Shown here one piece after another: positions 34,601 to 47,898 of a stretch of 64,000 bases of DNA. This DNA is from Scatophagus argus. Taxonomy: Eukaryota > Chordata > Actinopteri > Scatophagidae. The position numbers and the translations under genes are program-made. Positions within the stretch are counted from its first letter, which is position 1; each line of letters opens with the position of its first letter. Below the pieces are notes generated by a model. It was not told the origin of the DNA, made no database searches, and was given only the letters and a program-made list of their open reading frames with translations. The stretch lies in the NCBI RefSeq assembly GCF_020382885.2, contig NC_058508.1:3650055-3714054 (forward strand), written 5' to 3'.

Positions 34601-37181
34601 CACTCAGATGTGAATTTTCTTTATGTTAAAAATCTAATAAAAGCTTGGGTGTTTTTGTTATTGATGTAAATATTGTATGTGTACATGTGTGTTACACAGG
34701 CCCGTCATGTGGAGGGTGGTAGCGCTGGGCTGATCCCCAGTCAGATGCTGGAGGAGAAGAGGAAAGCGTTTGTCAAGAGAGATGAGGAACTCACGCCTGC
34801 AGGTAACTGGAAAGAAAGAACAAAGACAAGGTTGTGATTATAAATGAAAGAATAATTATTAATGAAAAACAAACAAAAAATAATAAAAGCCCATAATGGT
34901 GGCAGGGGGCAGTTTACAGAAGAAAGAAAATAAACCCTTTTAGTTTTTCATTTCATGCATGATTGAGACTTGATTGAGATTGAGTTGAAGGTGTAGTAAG
35001 TCCATAACAACTCTGTTTACTTGATTACTGCAATACCTTCCCTACTGCACATAGTGTGCTGCTTACATCATCATCTGATGGTGTAATTCCAGGTCTGCAA
35101 ATAAATGTCACTTAAACAAAGTACCATGATCAGAGGAGCTTTAATTAACCCAAGGCTTATAGAAATGTCTAAATCATTTTGTTTTCACACTCACGTTTTT
35201 GTGCACATTAAGTGTGGTGTAATGTTAATGTATCACATCACACCCCTCATAACATGAAATCTTATTATGATACTAGTCAGCTGCTAACCAAACAGCTGGT
35301 GAATGAGCCAGTGACTGGGAAGCATGAGTGATGACAGTCAGCTAATGCAAGCGTGGCATAAGAAAAGCTCTGCTTCATTTATTTGACAGGGAATCTTTGT
35401 ACTGGTGTTGGTGGGAAGAAGAAGAAGAAGGTGATGTATGTGACTACCAAGAATGCAGGTAACAAAACCTGTTCTTTAAAAGGTGTTATTATTTATACGT
35501 GCCTGTAGTTAAGTGATATCCTCACAGTACTTAACTCTTCCTCGTTTTCTTTTTTCATTCACATCTGTCGGTTCTTTAATCTTTCCCTTTGTTCTTCCTC
35601 TCTCAGAGTTCGACAGGCATGAGATATTGCTCTACGAGGAGGTGGCCAAGGTCCCGCCTTTCAAGAGAAAAACTCTGATTTTGATTGGTGCCCAGGGTGT
35701 GGGGCGGCGGAGACTGAAGAACAAGCTTTTGCTGAGGGATCCACTTCTTTTTGGCACCACTATTCCATGTACAAAATATATTATTAATGTATTGAAGTAT
35801 TGCTATTGCTCGGTGTATTAAAGTTGTAATCTTTATTACTGTTGTAAGAGCAGGAAAAGATCTGATGCTGATGATATATTTGATTCTGGCAGAAAGTGAT
35901 TGAAACAAACATAAATGACTGAGGTTTTTTCATCTGTCCAGACACATCCAAAAAGCCCAAAAAGGGCGATCGCGAGAGTCGGATGTACGCCTTCACCAGC
36001 CGCAGCAAGATGGAAACTGACATCAAGAATGGGCGCTATCTCGAACATGGAGAGTATGACGGCAGCCTGTATGGAATCAAGATCGATTCCATACACGAGG
36101 TGGTGGAGGCTGGACGTGTGTGCATACTGGACGCCAACCCTCAGGTATGCACACTTACCACCACGAACACATCATGAAGCAGCTTAACACCCTGTTAGAG
36201 GGAAACACACCCCATACACACATGCAACACACACAGCGCAATGTTAACATTCATTTACTGTTCATCAATATCAGAACATTGTTCAACCTCTTAGCTCTGT
36301 CTTGGTCTCTGTTTGGTCAACTTTTTCTTTGCAATACAGCAGTCCCACATACCACACATCCCACATTTAGAATTGTTGGAGATGCTTATTCAGCTGTGCG
36401 TAATGTGCAGGCTGAAAATAAATCCTAACGTTGTTCAGGACTGTACTGTGATTAAGACTGTAAATTGTGGTGTGTACGGATGTTTCATGTTTTTTTCTAG
36501 TCACTCAGTTTATCTTCAAGCAGCCCAGTGCAAGAAGTTCACTCCATTCAGTCAGTTGAGTGTCATGTGCCTTGCTCAAGGGCATCTTACATCAGCCAAC
36601 ACTGTAAGAAAGTTCAAAGTCAGTTATTCACTGTGGCCAGTCAGCAATCTCCAGCCAGTGGGTGTTTGTTTAAACTCTCTGAGACTTACCCTAATCTGAT
36701 GTGTGTGTGTGTGTGTGTATTCACGTTGACTGTGTGTTCGCGACTGTAGTCCCTCAAAGTGCTGAGGACCTCAGAATTCCTGCCCTACGTGGTGTTCCTT
36801 CAGTCTCCAGAATTCGAGGTTCTCAAGGCGATGAACTGCTCGGCTGTAGAGGCAGGGGTGGTTACAAAGACGCTGACGGTAAGAAATAATTATTACTCAT
36901 GCAAAAAACTGTTCAGGAAGAGCTCAGTATTGATATTGATGATTGTGATACCAGTGAGAATCCAATAAGAGCACGTAAAACCAAGTCACATGTTTTCATC
37001 ACAGGATGAGGAGCTGCAGAGGACCTGCAACGAGAGCGCCAAAATCCAGGCAGCCTACGGTCACTACTTTGACCTCAGCATCATCAACGACAACCTGGAC
37101 GAGACGTACCGCACTGTCAAGGCTGCCCTGGAAACGGTTTCTAAGAACCCCCAGTGGGTCCCCGTCACCTGGGTTTTCTAG
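31623..37181 (+). CDS. mpp2: MAGUK p55 scaffold protein MPP2
   Basis: Membrane-associated guanylate-kinase scaffold of synapses and cell junctions. Thirteen coding exons join in phase: 31623-31653, 32664-32764, 32860-33015, 33256-33426, 33696-33803, 34156-34275, 34410-34541, 34700-34802, 35390-35458, 35607-35768, 35942-36144, 36750-36878, 37005-37181. The total is 553 residues. It starts MPVAST and has an L27-type region (about 30-110), a PDZ domain (about 140-222, LGVTF carboxylate loop), an SH3 domain (about 228-300) and a guanylate-kinase-like domain (about 350-540). The P-loop is GAQGVGRR, a non-catalytic form usual for the family, and the C-terminus is VPVTWVF. It tracks human MPP2 throughout, and MPP2 neighbours PYY in human. 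The donor of the second coding exon (GTGTGA at 32765) is weak, and the segment joining the two L27 exons is shorter than in human. Poly(A) signals are at 37226 and possibly 39222 or 39482. Confidence 0.96.
33985..34080 (-). repeat. Inverted fragment of dispersed repeat family C in an mpp2 intron
   Basis: GAATAGTTCATTTTTTGAGA, TTGGTTAGATGAGGATATGG and ATAACACTCTTAAG match the reverse of the right half of family C. Confidence 0.5.
36530..36665 (+). mobile_element. SINE body fragment in an mpp2 intron
   Basis: GTGCCTTGCTCAAGGGCATC, preceded by GTGCAAGAAGTTCACTCC and followed by a CACTGTAAGAAAGTT-type segment, resembles the body of a fish tRNA-derived SINE. The tRNA-like head is missing. Confidence 0.4.
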
Positions 37182-37239
37182 ATAGAAGCTGTGGAGGGCC
37201 GAGGGGGAGGGATCATCAGGAAGAAAATAAAACAAAGGC

Positions 37240-37485
37240 ACTGAAAATACACAGCTGTAAAAATAATGGAAATTCTTATTTAGATTAAATCTGACCGCAG
37301 CACAATAGATTAGCATCGGAAAAAATTGTTTTCTCTTAAGTGACAGCATTGCAGGATCTTTTCTGTGCCGCGAGGTCATGGAGGAGGGAACAGAACAAAA
37401 TAAGAATTAGAGGGAAAAAGAAGGAAGTCTTGAATGTCAGAAATTCATAGATTTTACCTGAACACATCAAGGACTGTGCCTGCGT

Positions 37486-37533
<48 letters not shown>

Positions 37534-40500
37534 CTGTGTGGGTGCATGCATGAGTGCGGGGTGCACAGGTATGTATTTTTATCCCGGTTTGTGCATGGAT
37601 TTTAGAGCCAAGATTTTTGTATGTTTTTAAATGAATGGTGCCATTACTGATACTCATCAGCAGACTCATTGTTTACATTTCATGATGAGAGATCTCAGCT
37701 CTGATGGGTAACTCAATCTGCAAGCTGTGAGCACTAGGAAACTTTACAAACAAATCTCATGTAGTCATTATTCTTCATTTATTTGACCAAAATGTGTTCA
37801 CTAAAATGTTGAAAATAATAACAAAAGCCCATCATAACATATAACTGCTCATACAGATGTTAAAAGTGCTTATTTGCTTGTCTGGCAGTCTGAAAACCCA
37901 AATTCTACAGTATGAAAAGGAACATCTTGCTTTTTATTTATTGTACTTACACACATTCACAGGCACTCCAAGAATATAAACACTATTCTTGGTTGACCTG
38001 AAAAAAAAAAAAATCTGTAACATTATTAGTGTGAAAGTCTCCTGAGATAGATTCAAATTTATTGTCAATTTTTCACAGCATACTGGACTGTTTTAAGGTC
38101 TAAGTCATCTCCCTTCGAGTTTGTTTTGGCTTTGTTCATGAGCTAACTGGCAATCAATAATAACAACTCAGAAGACAATACACAGGGGTCACAACAGTCA
38201 ACAGGATAGGAAGAGTCATATGTGTGACTCTCAAAACTGGATTTATTTTAAATTAGTCACTGACTTTTCTACCTGAATTACTTGTTAATTGCACAATTTC
38301 AAAACACTTTTTCAAATAAAACAATCTCAAGCTAGAGATCTGAAGGCCCCCAGTATTGGTGGATAGAGGAGGCATTTCATAGTTTGAAACACCTCAACAT
38401 ATGAACACACACACACACACACACGTGGAAAACATTGTACAGAAGCTCTATTTTACTACAGCATTGTGTTTCATATGAAAGGGTAATTGTGATCAACACC
38501 ATCACTTCTAATTTGTGCTTTTTATTTTGTAGTATTCATAACTTAAAATAAAACCTATTTGTTGTATTTATGAACTCAGTTGTAAACTTTGTAGATAGCA
38601 TGTAGATACACAATAATATAATAGATACTGATTTAGTAGGTATGAAATTCTTGCCTAGTATTTGCAGTACGTGACACTGTAGTGATACATCAGTAAAGAC
38701 GTATACAGTAGCCTACAAGTGAACAACACAACAACGAAAAATCACTGTTCTAGTCTAACTCTACAAAACTGAAGCACTTCAAAACAGAAGTGTGAAAATG
38801 TGAAGATAATTTAAATTTCAAGAGAAATTTGGATCATTTTGTTTTTCCTTCAGCTTTTCAGATGTTGTGTTGTGCGCTCTCGGGTCTCCATACGTGTAAC
38901 ACTGTCCATGGTGCCCACTTCAGAAAGCTTACTGAGCAGCTTGTTTGTACTCATATCATTTATTGTGGCAGCTACTGAATACTCTTGATGCACAATGAAT
39001 TGTTTAGCGATAAATTAGAAACATGTTAGAGGAGACATTTTTAGTGGCTCATTCTTTGTAAAATGACATTTATATTATGCTCTACTTTTTAAAAGTGTTG
39101 TTTGTGTGGCAGCTATTTGGATCTCTGGAGTGAGTGGTGTTGAGATACACCACGTTTGTTGATCTCTCGAGGACATTCCAAAACCTCACTGTGTCCTTTT
39201 TTGATAAAATCTCATGAATGCAATAAAATCATTTTTGTCACTGTATATTTACTTCCTGTTATACAATTAAAAGTATACATTCTGATTTTAGTACTCCCCA
39301 TGATCTAGACATGTAAAATCAGTGGAGTACTCCTCAAAATTCAATAGTGTGCATTTTAACTTAATGCTTAAGCTACATCCCTACAGTCACGCATGGCTCC
39401 AAAATGGACAGCGAACTGAGCTTGTATTTTCATTGTGGGACTGATGATTGTAGTCAGACATAGTCCATGCTTCTGTCATTGAATAAACTACGGTTTGATT
39501 GAAATCCTGTGTGCTTTCCTGTGACTGATAATTTCCTCGGTGTGGTAACTTCCTTCAGAAACTGCATGCAATATAGCAAGATTTATTTTTTGTACATGTT
39601 AAAATCAACCCTAAGATAGCATGTCTGGATCCTGGGTGTCAGGTGATCAGGGTGGGAAGTCATACATTTCAAACCCTCATTCTCAACAGAGGTGTCCCTC
39701 AGGGCTAGGTACTTCCCCTACTGGACTCCTCGCACACTCATGACTGTGAATTGATTAAATCCATCATCCATCATCACGTCTGCTGATGACGGATCTATGA
39801 AGTAATGCATCCATAAGGGGCATCAACAGCTGAGCTAGGAGCCAATCAGATCCTCACTGCAGGATTTCTGCATCAGAAGGTGTAGAACCATTACCATTAT
39901 CCTCAGTGATCTTTTGCAGTGCCTTACATATTGCATATTTGCATGTGTAAAAATGTACTTTATAGTTTGTTACAACTGTAATATAAATCGAGATGGCGCC
40001 ATGGATGGCAACATTTTGGTGCGTGTTGTCTTTGTTGTGATCGTTGGCTCTGGTCTTTTAAGATCTGATTCTACCTTTCTGATTGGTTGTTACAGCCTGC
40101 GATTTTGGTATAAAGATGTGTCTGATGTGTTATCTAAGAGTAAAACTGACAGTGTGTGGGATACATGTACCTCAGCATTTTTGCCCAGAAACCATGTGGC
40201 CCAAAAGTATCACATTCACAGTATTTTAGCTCTGAAAGCATCTTTGTTCACAGTCGTGCAGTGGAACTACAATGATTTCAGCTATACAGTGTGGTTTTTA
40301 TGAACTTACTTATCCTGAGGCAGATTAGTAACGAGTAACAAATTGGTTTTTGGCTGTGTATGGCAGTAGAAATGGAGTGTGACAAAGTGATGAACAGCCA
40401 GCTCTCTTTTCTCTGCCAGTCTCATGTCCTTAGCATGGAGAATGCATTATCTGCTTTGTTATTTCTGGAGCTGGAATTTACATGATGTCATGTGTTACAC

Positions 40501-40730
40501 CTCCATTTACTTTTCCCCTTAAAATGAGCATCTCTCTTTCTTTTTCATTCTCTCCACCCCCTTAGTTTAAACATCTTCTCCTCTGCAGTTTAGTGAAAGT
40601 CTTCTTCTTCATCCTTCACTTGAACCTTTCCTTCATCCCTTCTCCTTTTAGACTGTCCATACAATCAGTGTTTTCTTCTGTATTAGCTCTTTTCCCTTTC
40701 ATCCCTGTTATTTGTTCCTCTTTATCCTGC
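37240..40730. other. mpp2 3' flank and intergenic DNA before the retinol saturase gene
   Basis: Contains (GT)n at 37491-37525, (AC)n at 38405-38424, alternative poly(A) signals at 39222-39227 and 39482-39487, and a candidate repeat fragment at 38051-38090. An open frame at 39914-40303 (129 codons) has no recognisable domain and may be LINE-derived. A pyrimidine-rich tract with a CAG acceptor ends at 40736. Confidence 0.4.
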
Positions 40731-40744
40731 TGTCAGGGCACACT

Positions 40745-43700
40745 ATGTGGTGGTGGCTGCTAGGTGGGTTGAGCTGTGTGCTGCTGGTGGTGGTCATCAT
40801 CTTCTTCCTGACTACAGGGCAACGCTACAAGGTGTTCAGCGAGAAGTGCCTGAGGCCACCAGGACCCTTGGTGACAGACAGCAGACAGAGAGATGAGAGG
40901 TTAAAGAGAGGTAAGATCATCCGGTCAAATAGTTAGTACAGACGGACTTGCATAGGGGTGTCACATGCCATCATCTGGTAGCCGTGCAGTGGAATATAAA
41001 AATCATGAAAAAACAACCTACAGAAGACATCTCAGTGGTTCTATGGGTCTGCAACGTTGGTCAGTCCACCACTGTAGTCCAGACTGAAATACTTCAACAA
41101 CTACTGGATGTATGTCATTTTCATCCAACCTTCTTGTTGCACCATCTGCCATGGTCCTCAGAGGATGAAAACGTGATCCTCTGACTTTTCCTCTAGTGCT
41201 GCTATGAGGTTGAGATTTGTGTAGTAGTTTTTTCAAATAGTGTATAGATTGCCATAAATTTTGCTACAGATATTCACAGTCCCTAGAAGAGAATGATTTT
41301 GATGTCAGAAGCAGGTCAAAGTTCAACTTATTCAGAGAAATAAAATTTAACATATATTGGCATAAAGTTTTGTACAGACATTCGTGGATCCCACATAATT
41401 AATCCTCATAATTAATGTCAGCCAAGTGGATGAATTGTATTAACTCTGGTGATCCTCTCACTTCCCATAGCACTGGTCAAAACGCTAACTTTAAGTCTTT
41501 AACTTTAAGTCTATGTGTCCACAACAAAGCTACACATTTTGTACTGGTATTCATTTAGGGTGTTCCAGAGGATTCATCTTAATGACTTTGTGATCTCCTT
41601 TGTGTTTCTCTAGCGTCACCACGAGGTTCATATTTATGGTTTTAAGTAAAATGTCTCAACAACTATCAAAGGGATTGTCATGAAATTTGACCCAGACATT
41701 TATGGTCCTTTGGTGGATTGGTGAATTATAATATAAATTAGAGCATAAAATGTGTGAGATTCAAAAAAATGTACCCACTGTTTTACAGCTGCTTCTGTCA
41801 CAATGTATTCTTATGGAGAGAGCAATTATGTGCTCTTCCTGGGGACTTGTTACTCTGTATGTCAAGGGTGAACACCACATGAGCATTGCAACTATGAGCA
41901 TGTTAGCATGGTGACATTAGCATTTAGCTGGAAGCACCACTGTGTCTGAGTAGCATGGCTGCTGTACGTCCTTAGACTCGCCATAGTCTAAATATATCTT
42001 CACACAGCTGCAATGTGCAAGGTTATGGTACAACAAACCACACTTAAGTAAGTAAATGTGTGTGCTACAGTGTTGTGCATAATAATTTTGTGGCAGCATT
42101 TAGACAGTTCAAGCTGTTCATTGCCGGTACATGCAGTACAAAATGAATGCTGCTTGAAAATGATATCCAATATCTGATGTCATTATGTCTTGGTTAAACT
42201 GATGTTTCTGAAAAGGATGCAAAATTACAGCAGGAATTGTGCTTCTGGGAAATGTCTTTCTGCTTGGAAGGAGTGCGGCCTTCTGAATTTTCATTTTATG
42301 GCAAGTCCATATTTGTTTTTACAAATACTGTTCAGATGTCAAAGATTTCCAGGGTAGTATTACTCATGATAATCAAACAGTTACTCAGTTCTCAGTAGGA
42401 TCTTTTTGAATGCAGTTACTGTGTGAGTGTTGCGACACAAATAAAACCCTTTATCTATGTTCAAGATGTAAAGATAATGTTCTTGAGACCAGCCTCGCGG
42501 CCTTCCACCACACTGCATTTCGCCCTCGCAGGCTTTCGTGTGGACCGCGTTCCCCCTGCTCTGGATGCTGTGGTGATCGGCAGCGGTGTGGGAGGTTTGA
42601 CAGCAGCAGCCCTTTTGTCCAAAGCTGGGAAGAGGGTTGTAGTTCTGGAGCAGCATGATCAGGCTGGAGGCTGCACACACACCTTTCAGAATAAGGGATT
42701 TGAGTTTGATGTGGGTAAGAAGGCAGAGTACACACTCAGAAACTTTAATCCCCTGCTGATGCTTTGTTCTTTTCTTCTTTTTCACGATTTTCTTTCAACT
42801 GGTGAAAAATAATTTTAATGTGCTCAAATAGAGATTCATAACTGGAATATTAAGCCTAGTCATACCTTCGTTTTGAGAAAATTAACCTACATACAGTATG
42901 TGGAATGACAAACAATCCAGTCATTCTAATAATTTTGCATCAGTGTGTATAGTTTGTTTCCTCAAAGTATCAGTAGAAAAACTGAACTTGAACACATACA
43001 TCATTGTAGTGAGTTATAAACGAGCGTAATGAAGCATAACTCTGATGACTGCTTTGGAAGACAGTGACACAGTTGTTCATACATAAAAATACATGTTCTC
43101 ACTTACATCATGTCCTATGATTTCAAGCACCTCCATCTATTTGTAATGGTGAAGCTAATGCTTTTAAACCAAGCCACTCTATTTCCATTCAAACCAAATC
43201 CCAGTGAGCTGTAACACTGGGTGGTGGATAGTGGACTGGTGTGGATATGTTTAGAATTCCATAATCTGTGTGATTTCTTATTCTTATACTGGGCATAATT
43301 TCAGTAACATGGTTGTGAAATGCCAAACACCAACTTATAGAACTCTGGGTCAGTGATGACTGTTTCAGGATTCATGCTTATTAATTATTAGCTTATGTTC
43401 AAATATGATCAGCATCGTTTAACATTATGTTGCACTAGTTTGTAGGGACATTTATTTAAATTTGAGAGCCGCTCAGCGCTTTCTTTTGTTTTTTGTCCAA
43501 AAAAGTGAGTAAAATGTTTAGATTTGGATCCATCCATAATCAGTGCTTTAGGTTTGCTAACAAAAATTAAATTGACTGAACCACTCCATTGCCACCACCA
43601 GGTATACATTACCTGGGCCAGCTTCATGAGAACAGCCTGCTGAGGGTTGCTCTAGATCAGATCACAGAGGGACAGCTGCAGTTCACCCGGCTGGAGCAGC

Positions 43701-46700
43701 ACTTTGATACGCTGCTCCTGGGTCAGCCTGACCAGCGCAGGTGCGTCACGATTTGTTACGACTTGTTACACACTTTTGAAAGTATCTACGTGGATAATGA
43801 CTCCCTCCCGGGTTCAAACTAATCAAAACAATATTTTCTTCCATCTCTGACCCAACCTATCTGACTTCTGTGGTGCCCTCAGGGAGTATCATATCCATGC
43901 AGGGAAGACTGAGATGGCAGCAAGCCTTAAGAAGCAGTTCCCAGGAGAAGAGGAGGCCATTGATGAGTTCATGAGACTGATGAAGGTAGAGAGGGAGGGC
44001 GGTAATGATAGACCTAAGGGAATGGAAGGAAGGGATGAAACGCACAAGGTGCTTTCTCCTCTAAATTGTGTTTGTAAGTGAAGTGTAATTCTGATTAATA
44101 AATGTGTCTGTATTCTTCTATCTTGCAGCTATCCTCACAGCGGACCCCACTTATTGCCATCTTGAAGATCATTCCATACTGGCTGGTTAACTTCCTGGTT
44201 CGGACCGGACTGCTAACTCGTATATCTTCCGTCTTCTGTCTAGCAGCAACAAACCATTCAGAAATAATGTCTCGCCTCACACAGAACAAGGACCTGCAGG
44301 CACTGTCTGCCTACCTGTTTTATGGTGATGGACATACTCACTCTTACTAATCATAGACCACACACATTCTGTATTTCCTCTTCAGTGTTCTGTATTATGT
44401 AATTTTAGGTGTCCCTCCGAAAGAGTCCAGCTTTCTCATCAATGCCCTCCTGCTTCACCACTACAAGCGTGGTGCGTACTACCCAAGGGGGGGCGCCAGT
44501 GAGTTTGCCTTTCACATCATCCCTGTCATTCAGCAGGCAGGTGGTGCTGTGCTGGTCAGGGCTCCTGTGCAACGCATCCTGCTCAACCAACAAGGGAAGA
44601 CCTATGGTGAGAAAGAAAGGGGAGACAGATTTTAGTGGCATTTCAGTGTTCACAGCTCATTCTGCTCACTGATGTACACAACAAGACACTCTTTGACTCC
44701 TTATTTAGCCTTTCAAGCAGAGCTATAAGTCTTTTGAGGCAAGTCAGAAGCTTTCATGTACAAAGTGTAAGTGATGTGACACAGCCATTTAACATTTCCT
44801 TTTCTAAGCTGTGTTAATATTCTCACAACAAAGGTAATAAGTGTAAATTAATTTGTTGTTCTAGGTCTAGGTCTAGGGGAATCATTTACCACTGAACTTT
44901 ATGGCTGTAACAGCAGCTAAAAAGTCAACAACATATACTGGATGGCCTCAGATCAAGAAAAGTCAGTGGCCTACTTGAACCTTCGTGAGCTTCCTTCCTG
45001 CTGAACTCATCATCTGCAGTATCGCCTCACTCAGCTGGGTTACAGAATGCATACAGCTCCAGCCTGATTGTGTCATCAGCTGTACAATGAGCTTGGTGTT
45101 TGTTTCACTTCATTTGGATTAACAAATATACACAGACTAAACCCAAATACTTCAGGTATCATTTATGTGACAAAAGTGACTGTGACTGTGTCAGTAGTAA
45201 TTTTCAGAGATCTTACTTCACCTCAAAGTGAGCCTTGACTTGGTGCTGCACTGTGGTGATGATAGCGGTAAACATTGTCAGAGCGTACCAACAACATCTA
45301 AGGAACCGCTGTATGACTCCCTAGAAACCAGTACAAACAAGGAGCATAAAAAGAGATGTTCCTTTGAGTGCTTTCGTATCAAAATGTGACTTCTACCAAA
45401 CAATGCAGGATTAGCACTGTGTGTGTATATGTGTGTTAGGCGTGACAGTGCTTAAAGGGCAAGAAGAGATCGAGGTCCGTGCCCCTGTTGTCATTTCCAA
45501 CGCTGGAATCTTCAACACCTTTGAGAAGTTTCTACCTCAGCACATACAGGACAAGCCAGGTAACATCATTTGACTGTAGCCAGGAAACATGACATTACAT
45601 TTTTTTTCTCGCTTTATCTACTGCATACAGTATTTCCTGTAATGTGTTTGCTTGTGTAGAGATCCAGTCCTTGCTGCGCATGGTGCGTCATGGTATGGGT
45701 TCTTTCTTGGTCTTTGTTGGTCTGGATGGATCTAAAGAGGAGCTGGGCATTGTTTCCACCAACTTCTGGATGTATAAAGACAATGACTTGGACTCACTGT
45801 AGGTTTTCTATATATTTTATATTTCATACTAAATGTATATTTTCTCCCTCATCTTCTTGTATCATTGTACTGTTGATTTTCTCTGCTGACTTTTGCTGAG
45901 TTTTACTGCCAAATTAATGTTTTAATGTCTTTAATGTCTTTTAAAAAGTCTATTTATTCTTCTTACTTTTTTTCCCCCAAAAAACCTCTTAAGTTCCATG
46001 TTGCTTTAACAAGACATTTGATGTTAATTTAACACATGAATGTGTCTATTTTATTGCATTTTACATTTAAAAAGATTTCTAAGCTAATGTTCTGCTTAAT
46101 AAGCTTGTGTGTGTCTCACGTGGGTGTTTTGTGTGTGTGTGTATGTGTTTGCACGAACACAACAATGTGTGAAGTATGGAGCGATACACTTCTCTGAGCA
46201 GAGAGCAGGTATTGGGGAACATTCCTATGATGTTCATCACCTTCCCCTCTGCTAAAGATCCTACATCCAACATCAGACACCCAGGTAACACATAGCACAT
46301 GTGCTGCTTGTTTGGTGGCCATCAGATCTGATACCACTTACCTCTTCATCTTTGCCATCTTTGGTCTCTCTCATCCCCTCCTGAAGCCTCTGTACTCTTT
46401 ACTTACTTTTCAGAAGCACAGCAGTAATAATTCTCTCCACTGTCTTGTGAGCTAATTTAGTAAAATCACATTACACAGTAAACTGCGGCACTTTCAATGT
46501 ACATTGGACATGGGTTAAATCAAAATATATTTTTTAGCTGGATAACCCAGTAGTAATTCAAGATAAACAAAAAAAAACCAACAAAACAAAAAGATCAGTG
46601 AAGTGAGACATTTATGTCACTCTCTCTTCATCTGTCTTTGTTTCTCCCTGCAGGTAAGTCCTGCATGACGCTGCTAACCATGGCTCGCTATGAGTGGTTT

Positions 46701-47450
46701 GAGGAATGGGAAGGGACAAAACTTGGCAAGAGGGGGCAGGACTACCTGGATCTGAAAACCAGCATGGCCCAGGAGCTGCTGGACTGGGCACTAACAGTCT
46801 TCCCTCAGTTGCGAGATAAGGTGTGTATCAATGTTTTTATGTTAATAGAGGTATTTGTGCTTGTTCTAAGTTACATTTCTATAATTCACCTGTCCATGAC
46901 TAATTACACTCAGGAGAACAACAGATGAAGCTTACACTCTTTCTGAATAGAAGTTAAAAAAGAGTGTAAGCATCCAACTGATATTGTTAGCCCACAGGAA
47001 ACATAAGCACATAAGTGGCCATATCTGGGCCCAGATATATCTCTTGCAATCTAATAAAATTCCTTCCTAGCAGCAGAGGGCAGCGGTGTCTGCTGGATGT
47101 GTAAATAGCCAACTGTTTGATAATATTCAACTTAACATGGTGATCATATGTCGGTGTTGTGTTTCAAGTTTGTTCCACTGCCAACAAAATCATCACAAAA
47201 ACATCAATTAAAGTGAACTACATCCATCCATCTAATTAAACTTGAGCATGGGATACATGATCAAAAGCTACATCAAGAATAGCATTATTATTAGTATTTT
47301 ATCACACCTATGTACAGTAATTCATGTATTTCTGTTTTTACTTCCCTGACTCCTATGTAATACGTCTTTATTTACAGTATTTACACAGCAATAGTCCAAA
47401 ATGTTGCTATGCTTCAGCCTCTAAATGTTTTACATAAGGTGATAGTTACA

Positions 47451-47490
<40 letters not shown>

Positions 47491-47898
47491 ACGTGTGTGT
47501 TCAGGTGGTGATGGTGGATGCTGCCACTCCTCTAACTAATGTCCACTATTTGGGCGCTCCAAGAGGTGAGATGTACGGCGCCGAACACAACCTGGAGCGC
47601 TTCACCCCAGAAACGATTGCCAGGACAAGACCACAGACACCCATCAGTGGACTCTACCTAACAGGTAGACTGACTGACGCACAAGCTCATCTAGTCTGGA
47701 TTCTACAGAGGCTAATGTTTCAGCGTGTGTTTGCGTGTGTCTGCAGGTCAAGACGTATTCTGTAACGGCATGGCTGGGGCGCTGCATGGTGGACTACTCT
47801 GTGCGTCTGCCGTCCTCAATCAGATCCTCTACATTGACCTTCTAGCCCTGAAGACCCGACTCAAACACAAACAGACCAATCAGAATCACACCTGGTAG
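40745..47898 (+). CDS. retsat: Retinol saturase (all-trans-retinol 13,14-reductase family)
   Basis: Endoplasmic-reticulum FAD enzyme that saturates a double bond of all-trans-retinol. Twelve coding exons join in phase: 40745-40910, 42532-42714, 43602-43740, 43883-43985, 44129-44324, 44409-44606, 45440-45559, 45660-45798, 46175-46284, 46654-46820, 47505-47664, 47747-47898. They give exactly 610 residues, the usual length for the family. An N-terminal Trp/Leu/Val-rich membrane or signal segment comes first. The dinucleotide-binding GSGVGG follows at residues 72-77, then a [12 protein letters not shown] segment, and the C-terminal FAD-contacting [16 protein letters not shown]. An acceptor at 40736, just before the ATG, implies a 5' UTR exon upstream. 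A poly(A) signal is at 48023-48028. Fish carry more than one retsat-type gene and this may be the retsat-like paralogue. No defect is seen. Confidence 0.95.
41030..41960 (+). repeat. Long copy of dispersed repeat family A in retsat intron 1
   Basis: GTCCACCACTGTAGTCCAGA, ATACTTCAACAACTACTGGA and TCCTCTGACTTTTCCTCTAG open a sequence that repeats internally: TTTTCCTCTAGTGCTGC near 41186 and TTTCTCTAGCGTCACC near 41605, each followed by a GAGGTT block. It ends with GAGCATGTTAGCATGGTGAC and ATTAGCATTTAGCTGGAAGC. The pattern is very common in percomorph genomes. No coding capacity is seen. Confidence 0.65.
47452..47489. repeat. (GT)n microsatellite abutting a splice acceptor
   Basis: About 19 GT units end 15 bases before the retsat exon-11 acceptor CAG at 47502-47504. 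Confidence 0.97.

Noticed and set aside
39914-40303. 129-codon plus-strand frame
   Set aside because: No recognisable family. The start region is reminiscent of a LINE 5' segment, but not enough to call.
42381-42785. 134-codon minus-strand frame
   Set aside because: It is the antisense shadow of retsat exon 2, which has the clear FAD-binding motif on the plus strand.
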